8,645 nucleotides of DNA. Origin: Candidatus Syntropharchaeum sp. (GTDB lineage: Archaea > Halobacteriota > Syntropharchaeia > Alkanophagales > Methanospirareceae). The stretch is taken from assembly GCA_016782355.1 (NCBI GenBank), contig JADHYP010000058.1, positions 1-8,645 on the forward strand, in the 5' to 3' direction. The position numbers and the translations under genes were made by a program. The notes below the pieces were generated by a model. It was not told the origin of the DNA, did not search any database, and worked only from the letters and a program-made list of their open reading frames with translations. This document shows positions 4,886 through 8,645 of the stretch, one piece after another (the first letter of the stretch is position 1; each line of letters starts with the position of its first letter).

Positions 4886-4923
4886 AGCAAGGAAGAAGAG
4901 GGCGACAAAAACTATTCGCCGCT

Positions 4924-5625
4924 TCAGCCATTCTTCTTTGGTTTTGGGTTTACTTTTATCTTTTCTTTCCCGATCTTCCTGGGACCTGGGGATTGTGGTT
5001 TAGTTTGGATTTGAGAGTGTTTGACACGGGGATTTTTTAAAAATTTGTGGTTAGTGGACAGTTCCTTTAGAAGCACGAACAGTTCTTGGTGCTCACCGGT
5101 GAGAATCCTGTCTAATTCGCACAACGCGGTAACGCAGTGCTTCGTTTCTATGTGGTCTTTCTCCGGGCTTAGAACCGTGTCCGGGAGTTCAGCGACTTTT
5201 AAAATTGTATCCTTCATCTCGGTTGATATACGACCGGTCAGTTCATACAATTCGACGATTTGATTTAACTTCGCCATTCCGATGAGATTGAGTGCGCTGT
5301 CCGCCCATTGCATAAGTTGTGCAAGCGTAACCGTGTCAACTATTTCATTTTCGGTTCCGGTTCCTGCTCCAAATCCAATTCCACTCAGCTCTGATTCTGA
5401 TACCGCGGGATTGTGAATTAGCGGGTTTTCTGACTGCGTTTCTGTTTCTGTCAACTTATCAATAGCTTCTTCCAAATTTTGCCGCCTCGCTACCTCTACG
5501 GTACACTGTTCCTTTAATTCCTGCAAAGTATCCGCAAAATTCTTTATTCTTTCTTCATCTATTCCATCCCCCATTTCCTTTAATTGTTCCATAGCAACCT
5601 CCATTTTTTTTATTCTTTCTTCCAT
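4924..5625 (-). CDS. Coiled-coil protein with a FlaD/E-like domain
   Basis: A 233-residue soluble protein when started at ATG 5625. That start has GGAGG (plus-strand CCTCC, 5633-5637) seven bases upstream, and the TATA box at 5693-5701 would start transcription near 5670, downstream of the alternative ATG at 5691. Residues 1-60 are heptad-like and charged (EERIKKMEVAMEQLKEMGDG), probably coiled coil. A low-complexity linker with GIGFGAGTGTEN follows (82-93). Residues about 99-146 (LAQLMQWADSALNLIGMAKL, ELYELTGRISTEMKD) resemble the FlaD/FlaE (ArlD/E) domain of the archaellum accessory proteins. A helical region reaches about 197, and the tail (200-233) is basic and proline-rich. No archaellum genes are nearby, so a motility role is not supported; it may be one of the stand-alone archaeal proteins with this domain. 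Confidence 0.6.
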   Translation of the reverse strand: MEERIKKMEVAMEQLKEMGDGIDEERIKNFADTLQELKEQCTVEVARRQNLEEAIDKLTETETQSENPLIHNPAVSESELSGIGFGAGTGTENEIVDTVTLAQLMQWADSALNLIGMAKLNQIVELYELTGRISTEMKDTILKVAELPDTVLSPEKDHIETKHCVTALCELDRILTGEHQELFVLLKELSTNHKFLKNPRVKHSQIQTKPQSPGPRKIGKEKIKVNPKPKKNG

Positions 5626-5632
5626 CCCATTT

Positions 5633-5637
5633 CCTCC
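5633..5637 (-). promoter_or_regulatory. Ribosome binding site deciding the start at 5625
   Basis: GGAGG on the minus strand, seven bases before ATG 5625, is a perfect Shine-Dalgarno core. The longer frame beginning at 5691 has no such site. Confidence 0.7.
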
Positions 5638-5692
5638 GCTTATTTCTTTTATATTTTTAACTAACCTTCGTAACTTAGTTTGCATAAACACT

Positions 5693-5705
5693 ATATAAAA
5701 TTTCC
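5693..5705 (-). promoter_or_regulatory. BRE/TATA promoter of the FlaD/E-like gene
   Basis: The minus strand reads GGAAATTTTATATAG, with GGAAA as a BRE-like element and TTTTATATA a near-perfect archaeal TATA box. The predicted start at about 5670 gives a leader of about 45 bases containing the GGAGG site. Confidence 0.6.
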
Positions 5706-5898
5706 GAATGTTTTAATTTTTCTTTCGAATATATGAAATAAAAATGTCGGATAGTGGCTGTTCGCGTCTTCTCAATCCTCAGAAAGAGAATCGGGGATGA
5801 ACGTCACGAATGTCGTGTATGCATGTCCTGAGAGAGACATAAAGAAGGATTAATAAAAACAAAAATAAGAAAGTGTTTTGTAAAAAAGAAAAAGTATT

Positions 5899-6588
5899 AT
5901 GCAAAGGGAATATAAAAAGCACGGTTTTTTCAGTTTTGTCCCTACGGATAGCAGAAGCAGGGAACTTTGGTGCCTGAAGCATGGCGAATCGGAAATAAAC
6001 TGCGTATGCAGGGTTTTAGCGGTCTCGAGAAAGGAGATAAGGACGGCAGAAGACGGGGAAAAAGTCGTTCTTAACGGAATAATTGCAGACCACAGCGCGA
6101 AAATCACGTTTGTTTCGTGGGAAGAGCGAGCAGAGCTTGCAATGGATACGGTAGTGCAAATAGAGAACGCATACGTGAAGAAGTGGAAGGGACTGGCTGC
6201 GTTGTATATAGGAAAAAACGCAAGCGTAATCGAAAAGGACGTTGATTTCCCAAGTCGGGCTGAGTTGATGAAACCTAAACAGAGGACGATAGAAGAAATA
6301 GTCGGTTGCGAAGGTGCGTTTGATGTAATGGTAGAAGGCGATATAGTATCAGTATCGAGGAATGAAGAAAAGAATAAAAGGGTGTTAGACGATGGCACGG
6401 GTGCGGTAGTTCTGGAATTAAGAGAGAAAGAAAAGGAAGCGGATATTTTATTTGGAACGCAGGTTAAAGCAAGAGGAAACGTGGTGGAATCGGAAATAGG
6501 CTATGTGTTAATTGCGGAAAAGGTTAAAATAAAAGGTGGAGAGTTTATGATAAAGGAGATGAAGAACTTTTTGTGCCGATATACCTGA
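5899..6588 (+). CDS. Two-OB-fold, RPA-like (single-stranded DNA-binding) protein
   Basis: A 229-residue protein with two repeats of the pattern expected for OB folds. The first spans about 32-112 (INCVCRVLAVSRKEI, VVLNGIIADHSAKITFVSWE, VVQIENAYVKKWKG, AALYIGKNA), where the WE/W-type turn and ENAYVKKWKG strand are typical of archaeal RPA domains. The second spans about 140-212 (FDVMVEGDIVSVS, RVLDDGTGAVVLELR, VKARGNVV, YVLIAEKVKI), with the VLDDGTG strand-turn typical of nucleic-acid OB folds. A CLKHGESEINCVC cluster with three cysteines precedes the first fold, but no complete zinc finger is visible, unlike many euryarchaeal RPA homologues. A role in ssDNA binding during replication or repair is inferred from domain type; RNA binding is possible. 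ATG 5899 has no good Shine-Dalgarno sequence; an AT-rich TTAATAAAAAC about 45 bases upstream may be the TATA. Confidence 0.65.
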   Translation: MQREYKKHGFFSFVPTDSRSRELWCLKHGESEINCVCRVLAVSRKEIRTAEDGEKVVLNGIIADHSAKITFVSWEERAELAMDTVVQIENAYVKKWKGLAALYIGKNASVIEKDVDFPSRAELMKPKQRTIEEIVGCEGAFDVMVEGDIVSVSRNEEKNKRVLDDGTGAVVLELREKEKEADILFGTQVKARGNVVESEIGYVLIAEKVKIKGGEFMIKEMKNFLCRYT

Positions 6589-6610
6589 TATGCTCGATAA
6601 AGAGTGAAAA

Positions 6611-6622
6611 AACCACGAGATT
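6611..6622 (+). repeat. Second copy of the AACCACGAGATT 12-mer
   Basis: An exact copy of the 12 bases at 2666-2677, located 23 bases after the OB-fold gene stop, as the first copy lies 12 bases after the lyase stop. Only the first copy continues into the CAC-phased tandem units. Confidence 0.4.
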
Positions 6623-6638
6623 GAGTTTTTCTTTTCCG

Positions 6639-6673
6639 TCAACGCTTTTCTTTTTCTAAAAGAAAAGGGTTGA
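6639..6673. terminator. Bidirectional hairpin terminator between convergent genes
   Basis: The arms TCAAC-G-CTTTTCTTTT and AAAAGAAAAG-G-GTTGA enclose a TCT loop: 15 base pairs with a single G/G mismatch. It lies between the plus-strand OB-fold gene (ends 6588) and the minus-strand zinc protein gene (ends 6675). On the plus strand a T-rich arm (CTTTTCTTTTTCT) is transcribed in the structure, and its complement serves the minus gene less well. The outer arm lies immediately beyond the zinc protein stop codon. Confidence 0.6.
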
Positions 6674-6674
6674 G

Positions 6675-6893
6675 TTAAAAGATATCCACTTCCGTTACGC
6701 ATTCAGGACACACGATCTTCTTTTTCACTGCTTCTCCGGTTATCCCCGGGGTCGTTATGCCTTTTATCCGGTGTGCCGGATGCGTATCCTCTATCGTTAT
6801 CTCTATCGAGCAAGTTTTACACAGTGGAACGCCACAGACACCGCACTTCTCCGTTGCTTCTCTTCTTTTGCAGATGCCACAAATCTCTGTCAT
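6675..6893 (-). CDS. Small cysteine-rich zinc protein, B-box-like
   Basis: A 72-residue protein with metal-ligand pairs CGIC (5-8), CGVC (17-20), CKTC (25-28), the histidine pair HPAH (38-41) and CPEC (62-65). The C-x2-C-x8-C-x2-C-x4-C-x2-C-x9-H-x2-H order matches a B-box-type zinc finger binding two zinc ions, and the final CPEC pair is left over, perhaps half of a second ribbon or a dimer contact. Small proteins of this type are found in methanogen-related archaea; the function is unknown, with nucleic-acid or protein binding most likely. ATG 6893 is 23-25 bases from a TATA-like ACTATAAAC; AAGGAT nine bases upstream of the ATG is a weak Shine-Dalgarno. It diverges from hisC and converges on the OB-fold gene. 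Confidence 0.7.
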   Translation of the reverse strand: MTEICGICKRREATEKCGVCGVPLCKTCSIEITIEDTHPAHRIKGITTPGITGEAVKKKIVCPECVTEVDIF

Positions 6894-6911
6894 TTTTGTC
6901 TATCCTTTATC

Positions 6912-6921
6912 AGTTTATAGT
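6912..6921. promoter_or_regulatory. Shared near-symmetrical TATA element between hisC and the zinc gene
   Basis: The plus strand reads AGTTTATAGT and the minus strand ACTATAAACT, so the same bases can act as a TATA box in both directions. The centre (about 6917) is 24 bases from the minus ATG at 6893 and 31 bases from the plus ATG at 6948, both compatible with leaderless or very short-leader transcripts. No other good TATA lies in this 54-base divergent gap. Confidence 0.45.
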
Positions 6922-6947
6922 GGTTAATTAACTAATTAAAATAACAA

Positions 6948-8045
6948 ATGAATATCAAGATGCGAGTGCCAGTGCGTTCTTCCTTAATGGAAATAGAAGA
7001 CTACAAGCCCGGGGAATCAGTAAAAGGAGCGATAAAGCTGAGCTCCAACGAAAATCCTTTGGGACCCAGCCCGAAAGTGGTAAAAGAAATAGTTAAGAGC
7101 ATAGAAGAAGGGGAACTGAACCTGAGCGTGTATCCATGGGAAAGGAATGAGGAAGAGCTTAGGGACGAGATTTCAAGATATGTCGGTGTCGGTGCCAGTA
7201 TAGGGAAAGAGAACATTGTTATAGGTGCCGGGGTAGATGGCGTTTTAGATACGCTTGTCAAGATTTTTATAGAAATCGGCGATGAAGCGCTAATACCTAT
7301 ACCTACTTTTTCTCTATACGAGTCGCTTGTGAAAATAGCCGGGGGTATGCCAGGGTATGTGAAAAGAAAAAGTGGAGAGTTCGGCATACCGCTCGATGAA
7401 TTAATTCCCGCCTGCAACGAAAAGACAAAGATGATTTTTATTTCCTCGCCTAACAATCCAACCGGGAATTGCATACCAGAGGCTGAAATGCGTGCGATAA
7501 TAGAATCAGTGCCAAAGGTAATGGTCGTCATAGACGAGGCGTATGTGGAATTTGCGGATTCATCGTTGGTGAACCTGGTGAAAGAGTATGAAAACGTGCT
7601 TGTATTGAGGACTTTTTCAAAGGCTTTTGGTCTTGCAGGATTACGAGTGGGCTATGCAGTAATACCGGAATGGCTCGCAAGCGCGTATAAAAAAGTTTCC
7701 ATTCCTTTCTCGGTTAACAGCATCGCTATAAAAGCGGCAATAGTCGCATTACGAGACAAAGAGCATTTGCGTAAAAGTGTAAAGCTGGTGAGGCACGAAA
7801 GAGAGTTACTATTGGAAAATTTGCAGCGGTTCTTAAAAGTATATCCTTCGCAAGCTAATTTCGTGCTCGTGGACGTTTCTCCGCGGAAATCGTATGAGGC
7901 GTATGAGGAACTGATGAAGAACGGGCTAATAGTAAGGGATTGCGCTTCATTTAGAGGTGCTGGAGATTCTTTTATCCGGATTACTGTGGGAACGAGGGAG
8001 CAGAATGAACTCGTTGTGGAGACGTTGAAGCAAATATCTTCGTAG
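6948..8045 (+). CDS. hisC: Histidinol-phosphate aminotransferase
   Basis: Fold-type I aminotransferase converting imidazole-acetol phosphate and glutamate to histidinol phosphate; cytosolic, histidine biosynthesis. The 365-residue length is normal. Motifs in order: LSSNENPLGPSP (31-42) at the substrate end; AGVDGVLD (94-101) at the PLP phosphate loop; SSPNNPTGN with Asn170; DEAYVEF with Asp196 and Tyr199; RTFSKAFGLAGLRVGY with Schiff-base Lys225 and Arg233; PFSVNSIA (253-260); and SFIRITVGT with the carboxylate-binding Arg344. HisC-like enzymes can also act on aromatic amino acids, and the CobD-type decarboxylase is related, but the SSNENPLGPSP and DEAYVEF blocks are typical HisC. It is not in a his operon here: it diverges from a zinc protein gene and converges on an ATPase gene. 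The ATG at 6948 follows a TATA element by about 30 bases; ATG 6960 is a less likely alternative. Confidence 0.93.
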   Translation: MNIKMRVPVRSSLMEIEDYKPGESVKGAIKLSSNENPLGPSPKVVKEIVKSIEEGELNLSVYPWERNEEELRDEISRYVGVGASIGKENIVIGAGVDGVLDTLVKIFIEIGDEALIPIPTFSLYESLVKIAGGMPGYVKRKSGEFGIPLDELIPACNEKTKMIFISSPNNPTGNCIPEAEMRAIIESVPKVMVVIDEAYVEFADSSLVNLVKEYENVLVLRTFSKAFGLAGLRVGYAVIPEWLASAYKKVSIPFSVNSIAIKAAIVALRDKEHLRKSVKLVRHERELLLENLQRFLKVYPSQANFVLVDVSPRKSYEAYEELMKNGLIVRDCASFRGAGDSFIRITVGTREQNELVVETLKQISS

Positions 8046-8059
8046 ATATTCTTTACGAA
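8039..8059. terminator. Weak hairpin at the hisC stop
   Basis: TTCGTA (8039-8044) and TACGAA (8054-8059) form a 6-bp stem with a nine-base loop overlapping the hisC stop, in the 38-base gap between the convergent hisC and ATPase genes. Short stem and no strong T-run, so the terminator role is tentative. Confidence 0.25.
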
Positions 8060-8083
8060 AAGTTGGAATTTAAAACTAAAACG

Positions 8084-8645
8084 TTAACTCTTTAACCCTT
8101 CTCTTTTCCAACGCTTCGTCAGGAACTTCTCGAACTCGATTATGAAGAATATCGGGAGCGAGACTAAAATCATGGGTATCCACCACTCTGCCGGTAAGGG
8201 TGCGGTTCTAAACGGGTTAATGCCGATAGATGGGAGGGCATAGATTATTGTAAGCTGCAGAGCGAGCGTTATTGCAGTGCCGATAAGCACCCACTTATTT
8301 GAGAATGGACTGAACTTAAATGCCGAGTCCGTTATTGACCTCGCAGTGAAGAGATAGCAGATGTGAACCAGCATAACAGTGGTGAACGCGGCGGTTTGAG
8401 CCTGCGTCAGGACGAGCTCGGTTTCTCCGTATATTAAAGTGGTGAGGTAATACATCAGGAAACCTGCGAGTGCCATTACCACTGACACTATTCCAACTTT
8501 CTTGAAAAAAGGACTATCAGTTATCCGTTCATCAGGGTTACGGGGGGGTCTGTCGAGTAACCCTTTCTCCTTTGGCTCCTTAATAATAGGCAGTGCGAGG
8601 GCTACCGCATCAATCAAATTTATCCACAGGATTTGCACCGGCTCT
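8084..8645 (-). CDS. P-type cation-transporting ATPase, C-terminal membrane domain (partial)
   Basis: The last 186 residues of a P2-type-like ATPase; the frame continues past the right edge (first visible residues EPVQILWINL). Hydrophobic segments fit TM6 to TM10 of the C-terminal cation ATPase domain: WINLIDAVALALPII, VGIVSVVMALAGFLMYYL, AAFTTVMLVHICYLFT, WVLIGTAITLALQLTIIYAL and WWIPMILVSLPIFFIIEFE, followed by a basic tail. DRPPRNPDE after TM6 is the conserved RPPR cytoplasmic loop of these pumps. The phosphorylation (DKTGT) and ATP-binding domains lie outside the window. At TM6 the Ca2+-pump motif NLVTDG is NLIDAV: the calcium-ligand Asp is Ala, and an Asp occupies the Thr position. A canonical Ca2+ pump is therefore doubtful and the ion is unknown. 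Convergent with hisC. Confidence 0.85.
   Translation of the reverse strand, partial: EPVQILWINLIDAVALALPIIKEPKEKGLLDRPPRNPDERITDSPFFKKVGIVSVVMALAGFLMYYLTTLIYGETELVLTQAQTAAFTTVMLVHICYLFTARSITDSAFKFSPFSNKWVLIGTAITLALQLTIIYALPSIGINPFRTAPLPAEWWIPMILVSLPIFFIIEFEKFLTKRWKREGLKS

Noticed and set aside
4741..5040. A 99-codon plus-strand frame with a hydrophobic segment (LLWFWVYFYLFF)
   Set aside because: It overlaps the DUF5678 gene in another frame and then the antisense of the FlaD/E-like gene; the membrane-like stretch comes from the basic Pro/Lys-rich tail read backwards.
5797..5853. An 18-codon ORF (MNVTNVVYACPERDIKKD) in the leader region of the OB-fold gene
   Set aside because: Too short, without ribosome binding site or promoter support; a regulatory uORF cannot be argued from one sequence.
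7001..7531. A 176-codon minus-strand frame
   Set aside because: Antisense shadow of hisC, which carries all active-site motifs on the plus strand.

Overview
The window looks archaeal, most likely from a euryarchaeon of the methanogen/ANME-like lineages (for example ANME-1 or Syntrophoarchaeum relatives). That placement is inferred from gene content and signals, not from a marker gene. Supporting signals are BRE/TATA-type promoters 25-30 bases ahead of several starts, at least one probably leaderless mRNA (ATG 1470), sparse but clear GGAGG-type ribosome binding sites elsewhere, a DUF5678 protein, an RPA-like double OB-fold protein, a FlaD/E-like domain protein and a small B-box-like zinc protein.

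Left part (1-2654). A gene running off the left edge on the minus strand is visible only as its first 16 codons. Next is ilvE, branched-chain aminotransferase (minus). Upstream of it, on the same strand, lies a 38-codon N-terminal stub of a CoA-binding (Rossmann) protein. Divergently on the plus strand is a methionine gamma-lyase-like PLP enzyme. Such a lyase can release 2-oxobutyrate, an isoleucine precursor, and IlvE does the last step of isoleucine synthesis, so the divergent pair may be functionally linked (inference).

Middle part (2655-4890), a decayed accessory island. It holds a small unknown gene followed by a hairpin, an uncertain ORF, the wreck of a type II restriction-modification operon on the minus strand (methyltransferase C-terminus overlapping a frameshifted endonuclease), and a degraded IS1634/IS4-type transposase C-terminus on the plus strand. 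The RM and transposase remnants together are bracketed by near-identical 15-base inverted repeats at 3172-3186 and 4473-4487. To the right are a possible 35-aa ORF and a DUF5678 gene whose stop overlaps the start of a 7-codon vestigial ORF.

Right part (4924-8645), ordinary genes. In order: a coiled-coil/FlaD-E-like protein (minus; start corrected to 5625), a two-OB-fold RPA-like protein (plus), a strong symmetrical hairpin between convergent genes, a small cysteine-rich zinc protein (minus), and hisC (plus). The last two diverge from a shared near-symmetrical TATA element. The window ends with the C-terminal membrane domain of a P-type cation ATPase (minus) that runs off the right edge.

No rRNA, tRNA or CRISPR array was recognised. 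The main points for a second look are the nested restriction-modification/transposon wreck with its terminal repeats, the endonuclease junction where two reading frames both look like protein, the truncated CoA-binding gene, and the unusual ion-site residues of the ATPase.
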